In this document: positions 51,521-60,765 of the stretch, one piece after another | How the letters are laid out: each line of letters begins with the position of its first letter | How positions within the stretch are numbered: position 1 is the stretch's first letter | Assembly (NCBI RefSeq): GCF_001427125.1 | Contig: NZ_LMGK01000026.1 | Coordinates: forward strand, 168,913-232,912 | Length of the DNA: 64,000 nucleotides | Source: Pseudomonas sp. Root562 | Lineage (GTDB): Bacteria; Pseudomonadota; Gammaproteobacteria; Pseudomonadales; Pseudomonadaceae | Direction of reading: 5' to 3' | Notes under the pieces: generated by a model | The model's database searches: none | Seen by the model: the letters and a program-made list of their open reading frames with translations, nothing else | What the model was told of the DNA's origin: nothing | Translations under genes and position numbers: made by a program

Positions 51521-52207
51521 TCACACTCCCAGGTAGCGTTGTGACAGTTCGGGTTGCGCCGCCAGTTCCAGCGGTGTGCCGTCCCAGACCTGTCGTCCCT
51601 TCTCGATGATGTGATGACGGTCGACCACCCGCGCCATTTCCTTGAGGTTCTTGTCGATCACCAGAATCGTCTCGCCCTCGGCCTTGAGGGTGGCCAGGCA
51701 ACTCCAGATCTGCTCGCGAATGATCGGTGCCAGGCCTTCAGTGGCTTCGTCGAGAATCAGCAGGTTGGGGTTGGTCAACAACGCGCGGCCGACTACCAGC
51801 ATCTGCTGCTCGCCGCCCGACAGGGTGCGTGACAGTTGGTCCTGGCGCTCCAGCAAGCGCGGGAACAGTTCATAGACCCGCGCCAGATCCCACTTGCCCC
51901 GCGTAGCGGTGGCCAGCAGATTTTCCCGCACGCTCAAGGTTCCGAACGCGCGGCGACCCTCCGGCACCAGGCCCAGGCCGGCCTTGGCGATGCGATAGGG
52001 CGCAGCTCCACGCATTTCCGTGCCGTTGATGCGGATGCTGCCGGCACTGGGCTTGAGCAATCCCATGATCGACTTGACCGTGGTGGTCTTGCCCATGCCG
52101 TTGCGGCCGATCAGCGACACCACCTGGCCCTGCTCGATGCTCAGGTGCATGTCGAACAACACCTGGCTCAAGCCGTAGCCCGCTTTCAAACCTTGAACCT
52201 CAAGCAT
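51521..52207 (-). CDS. livF: Branched-chain-type ABC transporter ATPase LivF
   Basis: 228 residues from ATG 52207 (MLEVQGLKAGYGLSQVLF), with GGGAGAAG upstream. Walker A is GRNGMGKTT, signature LSGGEQQMLVVGRAL, Walker B NLLILDEATEGLAP. Its GMGKT and EGLAP mark LivF-type HAAT ATPases. It works with LivG, LivH, LivM and the binding protein to import, in this context, probably an aromatic acid rather than branched-chain amino acids. Confidence 0.92.
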   Translation of the reverse strand: MLEVQGLKAGYGLSQVLFDMHLSIEQGQVVSLIGRNGMGKTTTVKSIMGLLKPSAGSIRINGTEMRGAAPYRIAKAGLGLVPEGRRAFGTLSVRENLLATATRGKWDLARVYELFPRLLERQDQLSRTLSGGEQQMLVVGRALLTNPNLLILDEATEGLAPIIREQIWSCLATLKAEGETILVIDKNLKEMARVVDRHHIIEKGRQVWDGTPLELAAQPELSQRYLGV

Positions 52208-52949
52208 GTTCTTCTCCCAGGTAAGCGGCCCGTACTTGCGGGTCATTGCGCACTTGCTCGACGCTGCCGGTCAGCACCGTCTGGCCATACACCAGCACCG
52301 TGATGCGGTCGGCGAGGGCGAATACCGCGTCCATGTCGTGTTCGACCAGCAGGATCGCGTACCGGCCCTTGAGGCTGTGCAGCAGCTCAGTCATGCGCGC
52401 AGATTCGTCGGCCCCCATCCCGGCCATCGGTTCATCAAGCAATAGCACCGAAGCTTCCTGGGCCAGTGCGAGTGCGATCTCCAGTTGCCGCCGTTCGCCG
52501 TGGGACAGTTCGTGGACCGGGTCTTGCGCGCGAAGACCCAGGCCCACCTGTTGCAAGTAGCCCTGCGCCGGTTCCAGCAGGCGGGTGTCGCGGCTCAGCG
52601 GACGCCACATGCCGAACGCCTTGCCGTCGCGGGCAGCGATGGCCAGGGCGACGTTTTCCAGCAGGGTGAACTCGGTATACAGCTGGCTGACCTGGAAGGC
52701 CCGCGCCAATCCCAGGCGCGGCCGCTGCCAGGCCGGCACGCGGGTAATGTCCTGGCCATTGAGGTGAATCTGGCCCTGGTCGGGAAAAATCTCCCCGGCG
52801 ATCTGCGCGATCAGCGTGGATTTACCGGCGCCGTTGGGGCCAATGATGGCGTGCAACTCGCCCTTGGCCAGTTCAAGGCTGGCGCCGTTAGTGGCCTTCA
52901 CCGCGCCGAAGGCCTTGTGCAGATCATGAATCGATAGTTGTGCGCTCAT
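52200..52949 (-). CDS. livG: Branched-chain-type ABC transporter ATPase LivG
   Basis: 249 residues from ATG 52949 (MSAQLSIHDLHKAFG). Walker A GPNGAGKST, signature LSHGERRQLEIALALA, Walker B VLLLDEPMAGMG, LARAFQVSQLYTEFTLLENV in the helical region. LSHGE (not LSGGE) is usual for LivG. It overlaps livM by four bases and livF by eight. Part of the five-gene importer. Confidence 0.92.
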   Translation of the reverse strand: MSAQLSIHDLHKAFGAVKATNGASLELAKGELHAIIGPNGAGKSTLIAQIAGEIFPDQGQIHLNGQDITRVPAWQRPRLGLARAFQVSQLYTEFTLLENVALAIAARDGKAFGMWRPLSRDTRLLEPAQGYLQQVGLGLRAQDPVHELSHGERRQLEIALALAQEASVLLLDEPMAGMGADESARMTELLHSLKGRYAILLVEHDMDAVFALADRITVLVYGQTVLTGSVEQVRNDPQVRAAYLGEEHA

Positions 52950-53962
52950 GGGCGTGCCTCCACAGCGGCGTTCGGTTTGATGGCAACTCTCTTCGGTTTG
53001 CGCTGCAACAGACTCAGCAGCAATCCGTAGACGCCTTTCTTGCCGAACAGCACCACCAGCAAAAGCAGAGGCCCGAAGATCAGCATCCAGTGCTCGGTCC
53101 ACTGGCTCAGCACCTGTTCAAGTCCCAGGTAAGTGGCCGCGCCCAGCAGTGGGCCGAGCAGGGTGCCGACGCCACCGAGGATCACCATTGCCATCAGCTC
53201 GCCGGACTTGTGCCAGGCGCCCATGTCGGGGCTCACGAATAACGCGTAGTTAGCCCACAAAATCCCCGCCAGGCCACCGCCGGTGCCGGCGATCACAAAC
53301 GCCGTCAGGCGATAGCGCAAGGGTTTGAGGCCCAGGCTGACGCTGCGCCGCTCGCTTTGCTTGAGCCCGCGCAACACAAAACCGAAACGTGAATTGACCA
53401 GTCGCCGGCACAGCAGCAACCAGCCGGCCAGCAAGGCCACGCACAGGTAGTAGAAGTGGTTGGCGTCACCCAGATCCAGCGCGCCGAAGGTATTGCGCTC
53501 GTTAAGCAGAATGCCGTCGTCGCCGCCGTACAACGACAGCGAACCGAGCACGAAGTAGAGCATCTGGCCGAACGCCAGTGTGATCATGATGAACTGCACG
53601 CCACTGGTGCGCAGCGACAGATAACCCACCAGCAGCGAGAGCAGCGCGCAGACCAGTAAGGCCAGGGGCCACACCACCAGCGCACTGTTGCTGCCTTCCC
53701 AGCCCCACAACGGCATGCCTTGCGAAGTATGAAAAGCAACGATGCCAACAATGTAACCGCCCAGGCCGAAGAACGCGGCATGGCCGAAGCTGACCATGGC
53801 GCCGTAGCCGATCAGCAGGTCCAGGCTGATGGCCGCCATGCCGTAGATGGCAAGGCGGGTGAAGAAGCTGACCAGGTAAGGTTCGTGCAACCAGTGAGCC
53901 AGCAGCGGCATGCAGGCGAATGTCGCCAGGCACGCGAGGTCGATGATGAGGCGTGGTGACAT
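52946..53962 (-). CDS. livM: Branched-chain-type ABC transporter permease LivM
   Basis: 338 residues with about nine membrane helices; the LivM signature GYGAMVSFGHAAFFGLGGY is near residue 51 and FVIAGTGGGLAGILWANY near 225. The conserved cytosolic loop GLKQSERRSVSLGLKPLRYRL contacts the ATPases. The start is 10 bases after livH. Confidence 0.92.
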   Translation of the reverse strand: MSPRLIIDLACLATFACMPLLAHWLHEPYLVSFFTRLAIYGMAAISLDLLIGYGAMVSFGHAAFFGLGGYIVGIVAFHTSQGMPLWGWEGSNSALVVWPLALLVCALLSLLVGYLSLRTSGVQFIMITLAFGQMLYFVLGSLSLYGGDDGILLNERNTFGALDLGDANHFYYLCVALLAGWLLLCRRLVNSRFGFVLRGLKQSERRSVSLGLKPLRYRLTAFVIAGTGGGLAGILWANYALFVSPDMGAWHKSGELMAMVILGGVGTLLGPLLGAATYLGLEQVLSQWTEHWMLIFGPLLLLVVLFGKKGVYGLLLSLLQRKPKRVAIKPNAAVEARP

Positions 53963-53972
53963 AGCGTTCTCC

Positions 53973-54884
53973 TCAGGCGCGGGCCGGCAGCAGGCCGCGT
54001 GGGCGCACCAGCAGCACCAGGGCCATGACGATGTAGGCGCTGGCGGAAATCAGCCCGGCGCTCAGGGTGCCGCTGGTTTCGCTGGGTAACAGCTGGTCCA
54101 GCAGCGGCGGAATGTAGGCACGGCCGAGGCTGTCGACCATGCCGATCAGTAACGCCCCCACCAACGCACCGCGCACCGAGCCGACACCGCCGACGACGAT
54201 GACCACGAAGGTGGTGATCAGGATCTTTTCACCCATGCCGATTTCCACCGACAGAAGCGGTGCGGCCATGAAACCGGCCAGGCCGCACAGTACGCAGCCG
54301 AATACGAACACCAGGGTGTACAGCCGGGCGATGTTGACGCCCAGCGCGCCGACCATTTCGTGGTCGTCGGCACCGGCGCGAATCAGCATGCCCAGGCGCG
54401 TGTGGTTGATCAGCAGCCACATGCCGACAGCCACTACCAGCCCTGCGGCGATGAACAGCAGCCGGCTGACCGGGTACATCAGCCCCGGCAGCACTTCGAC
54501 AAAACTTGAATACCACTCGGGTGTGGGCATCGCCGGTGGGCTGCGGCCGAAGATCAGGGTCAGCAGTTCGTTGCTGAAAAACACCACGGCCAATGTCGCC
54601 AGTACCTGATCCAGGTGATCGCGATTGTAGAGGCGGCGCATGATCGAAGTTTCGATCAGCGCACCGTAACAGGCCGAGCCGATCAGCGCGGCCAGGCCAC
54701 CCAGCCAGAACGAGCCGGTGGCCATGGCGGTGTAGGCAGCACAGAACGCGCCGACCATATAGAAAGCACCGTGGGCCAGATTGATCACGCCCATGATGCC
54801 GAAAATCAGGGTCAGGCCTGAGGCCAGCAAAAACAGCAAGGCGCTGTATTGCAGGCCGTTGAGAATCTGTTCGAGCAATAACAT
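53973..54884 (-). CDS. livH: Branched-chain-type ABC transporter permease LivH
   Basis: 303 residues from ATG 54884 (MLLLEQILNGLQYSALLFLLASGLTLIFG), with AGGAACG upstream. The LivH signature GIMGVINLAHGAFYMVGAF is near residue 29. Eight helices are seen, with the GALGVNIARLYTLVFVFGCVLCGLAGFMAAP segment typical of the family. It forms the channel with LivM. Confidence 0.92.
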   Translation of the reverse strand: MLLLEQILNGLQYSALLFLLASGLTLIFGIMGVINLAHGAFYMVGAFCAAYTAMATGSFWLGGLAALIGSACYGALIETSIMRRLYNRDHLDQVLATLAVVFFSNELLTLIFGRSPPAMPTPEWYSSFVEVLPGLMYPVSRLLFIAAGLVVAVGMWLLINHTRLGMLIRAGADDHEMVGALGVNIARLYTLVFVFGCVLCGLAGFMAAPLLSVEIGMGEKILITTFVVIVVGGVGSVRGALVGALLIGMVDSLGRAYIPPLLDQLLPSETSGTLSAGLISASAYIVMALVLLVRPRGLLPARA

Positions 54885-54950
54885 GACTGCGTTCCTCACG
54901 AAAACGCCCCGCAGCTGTGCTGCAGGGCGAGGACAGGGCTCAGGTGCCGG

Positions 54951-56111
54951 TCAGATCGAGCATTGAGCGGCGTAGCTGTCGACGTGGCGGGTCGCCAGGG
55001 TCCTGATCGGCACTTCCACCAGCTTGCCGTCGGCACCGGCCTGCACTTGCAGCAGGTACCAGTCGATCACCGGGTGCTGGTTCTGGGCGAAGCTGAAGTC
55101 ACCGCGAATGGAATCGAACTGGACGTTCTTCATCGCCGCGCGGAAAGCCGGCTGGTCTTTCAGATTGCCCTGGGAAGTTTTCAGGGCGGCGCCGATCAGC
55201 CGTGCCGTGTCGTAGGTCTGGGCGGCATACACCGTCGGGGCGCGCTTGTATTTCTCGGTGAAGGCCTTGACGAAGGCCTGGTTGGCCGGGTTGTCCGATT
55301 GCGGGTTCCAGAGGGTGACGACGTTGGTGCCCTTGGCCACATCGCCAACGGCGGCGAGCATGCGTTCATCCATGGAGAACACTGGCACCACCATCGGGAT
55401 TTGCGCCGACAGGCCCGAGCCGCCGTATTGCTTGGCGAAGTTGATGCCGCCACCACCCGGATGAAACTGGAAGATCGCATCCGGTGTCAGTGCACGCACG
55501 CGCGCCAGTTCCACCGAAAAATCCAGCTGGTTGAGCTTGGTGTAGATCTCGGTCACTTCGCCCTTGAAGGTGCGCTTGAAGCCGGCCAAAGCGTCCCGAC
55601 CGCCCTGATAGTTGGGCGCCAGAATCACCATCTTCTTGTAGCCCAGCTCGTTGGCAGCGACACCGGCCATTTCGTGCGGGGTGTCGTTCTGGTAGGAGCC
55701 GACGAAGTAATTGGCCATGCATTTTTCACCGGCCAGGGTCGAGGGCGCAGTGTTGTTGCTGACGTAGAAGGCGTCCTTGGTGGCGGTGTTGATCACGGCC
55801 GCCAGCACGTTGGAAAAAATCACCCCGGTATACAGCGAAATGCCGTCCAGGCTCATGCGGTCGGCGATCTGCTTGGCCTTGGCCGGTTGCAGGCCGTCAT
55901 CTTCCACGATGAGTTGCACCGGCACGCCGCCGAGCTTGCCGCCTTCCTGATCGATCGCCAGCTGGAAGCCGTCTCGCGAGTCTTCGCCCAGGTAGCCGGC
56001 GGGGGTGGAGAGGGTGGTGATGAAGCCGATTCGGACAGGCTCCACGGCCTGGGCAGCCGTCGCTGCGCAGAGGGAGGTTGCCAGACATGCACGCAATACC
56101 AGGTTTTTCAT
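54951..56111 (-). CDS. Periplasmic substrate-binding protein of the Liv-type ABC importer
   Basis: 386 residues from ATG 56111 (MKNLVLRACLATSLCAATAAQA). The long frame upstream is not coding. Signal peptide, then family 6 binding-protein domains: VRIGFITTLSTPAGYLGEDSRDGFQLAIDQEGGKLGG, VAANELGYKKMVILAPNYQGGRDALAGFKRTF and YAAQTYDTARLIGAAL. It sits between antC and livH in the run. Family 6 proteins bind amino acids or, in many soil bacteria, aromatic acids. The neighbours here point to an aromatic ligand, possibly an indole or aminobenzoate acid. Confidence 0.9.
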   Translation of the reverse strand: MKNLVLRACLATSLCAATAAQAVEPVRIGFITTLSTPAGYLGEDSRDGFQLAIDQEGGKLGGVPVQLIVEDDGLQPAKAKQIADRMSLDGISLYTGVIFSNVLAAVINTATKDAFYVSNNTAPSTLAGEKCMANYFVGSYQNDTPHEMAGVAANELGYKKMVILAPNYQGGRDALAGFKRTFKGEVTEIYTKLNQLDFSVELARVRALTPDAIFQFHPGGGGINFAKQYGGSGLSAQIPMVVPVFSMDERMLAAVGDVAKGTNVVTLWNPQSDNPANQAFVKAFTEKYKRAPTVYAAQTYDTARLIGAALKTSQGNLKDQPAFRAAMKNVQFDSIRGDFSFAQNQHPVIDWYLLQVQAGADGKLVEVPIRTLATRHVDSYAAQCSI

Positions 56112-56214
56112 GAGGCGGCCTATGAAGTAGGTCGTGCCAACGCACGGTAGATGTCGATGAGGGCAGTGATTCGGTGTTCGGTCGGGCCGATTGATTGTTG
56201 TTATGGGTGCTGCG

Positions 56215-57237
56215 TCAGCTGTTGCTCTCGGTGAACTTCTCCAGGTAAAGACGGCTGTGGTCCAGGCCGTGGTGCTGGCGCCAGTCCTTGATCGACTCGA
56301 CCATCGGCGGCGGGCCGCACAGGTACAGGTCAAATGGCTGGTCACGCAGTTCGGCCAATTCGAGGTGTTCGGCGATGTAACCGGTCTTGCCCGGCCAGTC
56401 GGGGGCGGGGTTGCTGACCACCGGCGTAAAACGGAATCCCGGGATTCGTGCGGTATAGGCTTCGATGCGCGAAACCTCGCACAGGTCCGCGGCCTCGCGC
56501 ACGCCGTAGTACAGGTGCACCGGGTGGCCGCAGCCTTGCTGCGCGGCGATCTGATCGAGCATCCCGAGGAATGCCGACAACCCGGTGCCGCCGGCTACCA
56601 TCACCAGTGGCCGGTCGACATGGCGCAAGTAGAAGGCACCCAGCGGCGCCTCCATGTGAATCACGTCGCCGACCTGGCAGCGATCGCGCACGTAGTCGGT
56701 CATCACGCCGCTGGGCAGCAGTCGGATGAGGAACTGCAAGTTGCTGCTGCCCGGCGCGCAGGCAAAGGAATACGAGCGCCGATGTTCGGTACCCGGTACT
56801 TTCAGGCGAGCGTACTGTCCCGGCAGATAGTCCAGCGCCGCGCCCGCTGCGCCGACTTCCACATGCACGATGGCGGTGGTCGGGGAGACTTGCCGCACCT
56901 CGCTCACAGTGCCATGCAGGTTGCTCGGGCCGTTGCTGCCGCAGAGGCTGGAATCGAAATCGAAATAGAAAGCCGCGTCCGACTGCACGCGCGTCTGGCA
57001 GGTCAGCATTTTGCGCTCTGCCAGGTCGCTGGCGGACAAGGCTTCATCGTCCACATAATCCTGGGTGTACTGCCCGGATTCACAGCGGCCCTGGCAGGTC
57101 GCGCAAACCCCTTCGCGGCAGTCCAACGGAATCTTGATTCCACTGCGCAGGGCCGCGTCGAGCAGGATTTCATTGTTCTGCACGTTGCAGAAGAGTGTTT
57201 TGCCGTCGGCGAAACTGAAGGCGACCTTGTACGTCAT
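56215..57237 (-). CDS. antC: Anthranilate 1,2-dioxygenase reductase component
   Basis: 340 residues from ATG 57237 (MTYKVAFSFADGKTLFCNV). The order is N-terminal plant-type ferredoxin (CREGVCATCQGRC ... CQTR), FAD domain (RRSYSFACAPG near 193) and NAD domain (VMVAGGTGLSAFLGMLDQI; LYLCGPPPMVESI). This is the BenC/AntC class IB layout and the length equals AntC. It passes electrons from NADH to AntAB. It follows antB by 19 bases. Confidence 0.93.
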   Translation of the reverse strand: MTYKVAFSFADGKTLFCNVQNNEILLDAALRSGIKIPLDCREGVCATCQGRCESGQYTQDYVDDEALSASDLAERKMLTCQTRVQSDAAFYFDFDSSLCGSNGPSNLHGTVSEVRQVSPTTAIVHVEVGAAGAALDYLPGQYARLKVPGTEHRRSYSFACAPGSSNLQFLIRLLPSGVMTDYVRDRCQVGDVIHMEAPLGAFYLRHVDRPLVMVAGGTGLSAFLGMLDQIAAQQGCGHPVHLYYGVREAADLCEVSRIEAYTARIPGFRFTPVVSNPAPDWPGKTGYIAEHLELAELRDQPFDLYLCGPPPMVESIKDWRQHHGLDHSRLYLEKFTESNS

Positions 57238-57256
57238 GAGCGTTAATCCGCAGGGT

Positions 57257-57748
57257 TCAGAGATGGTAGAAATCGAGCACGGAGTTGATCGTGTCGTTGA
57301 GCAGAACCACATGTTTGCGGGCGATTTTCCAGCTCTCGCCGTCGGGGCGCAGACGATACGTGGCGTGGCCGAAGAACTGTTCGGCGGTCTGCATGCGGTA
57401 GTAGAGGGTGTTCCAGTTGACGCGCACTTCCAGCTCATCGTCCTGCAGCGACGCGATGCGCACATTGCTGATCAGGTGCAGGGTGCGCGGCATCGGGATG
57501 GTCGACGCCGCCTTGCCGGTGCGAATACGGAACACCCGGTCTTCCAGGCCGCCCCGGTTGGGGTAATAGATCAGCGACATGCCTTTTTTCGGGTCGGTGG
57601 TGTAGACATGTTCCGAATCCCATTGCGGCAGATGGAATTCGCTGTCGTCGCTGAACATGGCCAGGTAGGTGTCCCAGTCCTGGGCATCGCAGGCTTCGGC
57701 TTTACGGTAAAGAAATTGCTCGACGCGGTATTGCAGTTGCGAATTCAT
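57257..57748 (-). CDS. antB: Anthranilate 1,2-dioxygenase small subunit
   Basis: 163 residues from ATG 57748 (MNSQLQYRVEQFLYRKAEACDAQDWDTYLAMF), with GAGGTG upstream. NTF2-like beta subunit; LPQWDSEHVYTTDPKKGMSLIYYPNRGGLEDRVFRIRTG is a BenB/AntB hallmark. Length equals AntB (163) rather than the slightly shorter BenB. The start overlaps the antA end region. It forms the hexamer with AntA. Confidence 0.93.
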   Translation of the reverse strand: MNSQLQYRVEQFLYRKAEACDAQDWDTYLAMFSDDSEFHLPQWDSEHVYTTDPKKGMSLIYYPNRGGLEDRVFRIRTGKAASTIPMPRTLHLISNVRIASLQDDELEVRVNWNTLYYRMQTAEQFFGHATYRLRPDGESWKIARKHVVLLNDTINSVLDFYHL

Positions 57749-57750
57749 CT

Positions 57751-59154
57751 TCACACCTCACGCAGTTTCAACGGTTGTTGTTCGGCAGCCTTGCGCGCCA
57801 GGCCCTCAAGCAAAAAGCGCTGCCAGTTGGCGTGCTGATTGACGTACAGGCCTTCATGGGTGAATTCGGTGCCGGTCAGTGCCGGTGCGATGCCAATGGT
57901 CTCGCTGTTGCGAGTCGGGCCTTCGACCCACTTGCCCTGGCCGCGGGAAATATCGCTCCAGCGCTCCAGGCGCGCCTGGAAACCACGCTGGGCTTCACGG
58001 AACTCCACCAGGTCGTCGGGGGTGCCCATGCCGGACACATTGAAGAAGTCTTCGAACTGACGAATGCGGTTTTCCCGATCCGCATCCGACTCGCCGACGA
58101 CGCCCAGGCAGAAGCTGTTGATTTCTGTCTTGTTCCAGGCCAGCGGGCGGATGATCCGCAGCTGCGAGCTGATCTGGTCGAGGAAGAACATGCTCGGGTA
58201 GACGTTGAGGTTGCGCAGGCGGTGCATCATCCACTCGGCCTTGCCCTGGCCGTGTTCCTGGATCAGGCGCGGCATGATGCTGGCATAACCCGGGCGCACG
58301 GCCGGGTTGGGCATGTCGCTGAACAGCACGCTGTGGCCATTGTGGAAGGCGAACCAGCCGTCATCGGTTTCCTTGTCGCCTGCGCCCAACTTGCTGTAGT
58401 CCAGGGTGTCGCTCGCGGTCAGGCCTTTCTCGGCATTGACCTGTTGGCGGTGCTGAACGGTGGCTACGTAGTTGTAGTGAACGGTGCTGACGTGATAGCC
58501 GTCCAGGCCGTTCTCGTTCTGCAGTTTCCAGTTACCGTCGTAGGTGTAGGCCGACTTGCCCGGCAGGACTTCGAGCTGACCGGTCGGCGACTGCGCCACC
58601 ATCATGTCGAAGAACACCTTGGCGTCACCGAGGAAGTCTTCCAGGGTATCGGTGCCCTCTACGTTGAGGCTGACGAACACAAAGCCGTTGTAGCTTTCGA
58701 TACGGGCTTTTTTCAGGCCGCGGGTGGCCTTGTCGAAACCTTCGGGATACTCGCCCGGCGCCTTGACCTTCACCAGGCGCCCGTCGCTTTTGTAGCACCA
58801 GGCATGGAAGGGGCAGGTGAAGGTTGACTGGTTGCCCTTGCCGACGCGGGTGAGGGTGGTGCCGCGGTGCTGGCAGGCGTTGATCAGGGCGTTGAGGCGA
58901 CCCTCACCGTCACGGGTAATGATCAGTGGCTGGCGACCGGCCCGCATCGTCATGAAGTCATGGTTATTGGCGATCTCGCTTTCGTGACAGGCATAGATCC
59001 AGTTCTTCTCGAAAATCAGTTCCATTTCCAGATCGAACAATTCCGGATCGGTAAACATATCGCGGGCAATGCGATAAACACCGTCTTGCGGGCGGAAGTC
59101 CAGGCAACTTTCGATATAACTTTTCCACTGTTCGACACTTCGTGCAGTTGTCAT
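57751..59154 (-). CDS. antA: Anthranilate 1,2-dioxygenase large subunit
   Basis: 467 residues from ATG 59154 (MTTARSVEQWKSYIESC), with GAGGACTGGGAA upstream; a longer start at 59193 has no ribosome binding site. Rieske motif ACQHRGTTL...CPFHAW (Cys94, His96, Cys114, His117). The mononuclear iron site is in NENGLDGYHVSTVHYNY. The N-terminal region agrees with P. aeruginosa AntA, and the ordered antA-antB-antC set with an AraC gene opposite matches the ant operon. It converts anthranilate to catechol with release of CO2 and ammonia. First gene of the 15-gene run. BenA (benzoate) is the closest alternative; catA or ben genes are absent. Confidence 0.9.
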   Translation of the reverse strand: MTTARSVEQWKSYIESCLDFRPQDGVYRIARDMFTDPELFDLEMELIFEKNWIYACHESEIANNHDFMTMRAGRQPLIITRDGEGRLNALINACQHRGTTLTRVGKGNQSTFTCPFHAWCYKSDGRLVKVKAPGEYPEGFDKATRGLKKARIESYNGFVFVSLNVEGTDTLEDFLGDAKVFFDMMVAQSPTGQLEVLPGKSAYTYDGNWKLQNENGLDGYHVSTVHYNYVATVQHRQQVNAEKGLTASDTLDYSKLGAGDKETDDGWFAFHNGHSVLFSDMPNPAVRPGYASIMPRLIQEHGQGKAEWMMHRLRNLNVYPSMFFLDQISSQLRIIRPLAWNKTEINSFCLGVVGESDADRENRIRQFEDFFNVSGMGTPDDLVEFREAQRGFQARLERWSDISRGQGKWVEGPTRNSETIGIAPALTGTEFTHEGLYVNQHANWQRFLLEGLARKAAEQQPLKLREV

Positions 59155-59514
59155 TTCCCAGTCCTCGGCCAATGGGCTAATTCGTGCCTTCATTTAATGA
59201 CGGGGTGGCCGGCAGGGTCTATCCGCTTATTAGTGGAAACCCATCCGGAAAATAAGCCCTGATACGCAGCTGTTGACGATAAATCCCCGTAAACACGGGC
59301 TTTCATCGCGATCGCTGGCTGAGCAAACGGCTATTTGTCGTTCAGTAACGGGATAGCCGCTGATGAACTTGTTACGGCTTAATTTCAATCGAAGCACCAC
59401 CAGAGTGTCTCGCTTCAGGTCACTAAAACTGCCATTGCTCATGGCCCTGGGTTCTGTACCCGAAGTGCCTTCTATTCATGTGTTGCTATATAAGCGGCAG
59501 GGGGAAGAAATAAT
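59155..59514. promoter_or_regulatory. Divergent control region, antABC / OprD-like porin
   Basis: 360 bases between the antA start (-) and the porin start (+), with no credible gene (a 70-codon minus-strand frame lacks any family match and ribosome binding site). It contains the small palindrome CCCGT-AAAC-ACGGG (59286-59299). The activator site for the AraC proteins should lie here, but no direct repeats were obvious by eye. Confidence 0.6.
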
Positions 59515-60765
59515 ATGTTGCATAAAGCGTGGTTAGTTCGGGGGGTTCAAACAGTTGGCTTGTTGACGCCATTGTTGGCACAGGCAGATGTAGTCAGTGA
59601 CAGCAAGCTGACGTTGGGTACCCGCAACTTTTACCTTGATCGGGATTACAAGGAGAACAACCCGCCCCATTCGCGAGTGGGCAGTTGGACCCAGGGTTTC
59701 GACCTGCGTTTTGCCTCCGGCTATACCGATGGCCCGCTGCAGTTCGGCCTCGATGCAGAGGCGCAGTATGCCTTTCGACTGGACGGCGGTGGCGGGCGTG
59801 GCGATGACACCATCATCCCGTACAGCCAGAGTCGTCAGGAGCAGGCCGATGAATATGGCCGTGGCGGTGTGACGCTGAAAATGCGCTATTCAAAAACCGA
59901 ACTGAAAGTCGGTGAGTTGCGGCCGTTTCTGCCAGTGGTGATCATTGACGACTCGCGCCAGTTGGTCACGACCTATCGCGGCGCCTTGCTCGAGTCCAAG
60001 GAAGTCGATCGTCTGACATTGACCGCCGGACGCCTGACGGAAATCGGCGCGCGTAACTCCTCCAATTACGAAAAACTGTACCTGCAGACCGGCTCCGGCG
60101 TGCGCCACGGCAGCGACGGTCTGAACCTCGCCGGCGCCAGTTATGCCTTGACGCCCTCAGTGACCGGCACCTACTTCTACGCGCAACTGCAAGACATCTA
60201 TCAACAGCACTATCTGGGTATCACTCACCTGGCGGATCTGGGTGACGGTTATGGGCTGAAGACCGACTTGCGTTACTTCAATAACAACGAAGATGGCGAG
60301 GCCCTGTACGGAAACATTGATAACAGCTCCTACGGTGCCATGACCTCGCTCAAAAAGGGCGGCCATCGATTCGGCGTGGGCTACCAGCGCATGCTCGGCG
60401 ACAGCAACTTTCCGACTTTGGGTGGTTATGTACCCCAGCCGTTTCTGGTGAACTGGTCGCGGGTAGGGTTCATCAAGCCCAACGAAAAATCCTGGCAGCT
60501 GCGTTATGACTTCGATTTCGCCGCCCTCGGCGTACCGGGCCTGAACTTCATGACCCGTTACTTCAAGGGTACTTCGGTGGACCGTGGCGACAACCTCAGC
60601 CAGGCAGCGGAGCAGGAGCGTAACCTGGTGCTGTCTTATGTGGTGCAAAGCGGTCCGCTCAAGGGCGTGGGTGTGGAAGCCGGCAATGTTGTCGCCAAAT
60701 TCAGCCACGGCAATGACTGGGTGGAGAACCGTCTGATCACTACTTACACCTGGAAATTTTGGTAA
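59515..60765 (+). CDS. OprD family outer-membrane porin
   Basis: 416 residues, with GGGGGAAG upstream of ATG 59515. Signal peptide ending LAQA. OprD features: SKLTLGTRNFYLDRDYKEN near residue 28, RVGSWTQGFDLRFASGYTDG, GELRPFLPVVIIDDSRQLVTTYRGALLES, and C-terminal TYTWKFW. An 18-strand specific channel for carboxylates or amino acids. Being divergent from antABC and upstream of two AraC regulators, it probably admits the aromatic substrate of the pathway. Confidence 0.9.
   Translation: MLHKAWLVRGVQTVGLLTPLLAQADVVSDSKLTLGTRNFYLDRDYKENNPPHSRVGSWTQGFDLRFASGYTDGPLQFGLDAEAQYAFRLDGGGGRGDDTIIPYSQSRQEQADEYGRGGVTLKMRYSKTELKVGELRPFLPVVIIDDSRQLVTTYRGALLESKEVDRLTLTAGRLTEIGARNSSNYEKLYLQTGSGVRHGSDGLNLAGASYALTPSVTGTYFYAQLQDIYQQHYLGITHLADLGDGYGLKTDLRYFNNNEDGEALYGNIDNSSYGAMTSLKKGGHRFGVGYQRMLGDSNFPTLGGYVPQPFLVNWSRVGFIKPNEKSWQLRYDFDFAALGVPGLNFMTRYFKGTSVDRGDNLSQAAEQERNLVLSYVVQSGPLKGVGVEAGNVVAKFSHGNDWVENRLITTYTWKFW

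Noticed and set aside
59230..59442. 70-codon minus-strand frame between antA and the porin
   Set aside because: No ribosome binding site, no family resemblance, and it covers the likely regulatory region.
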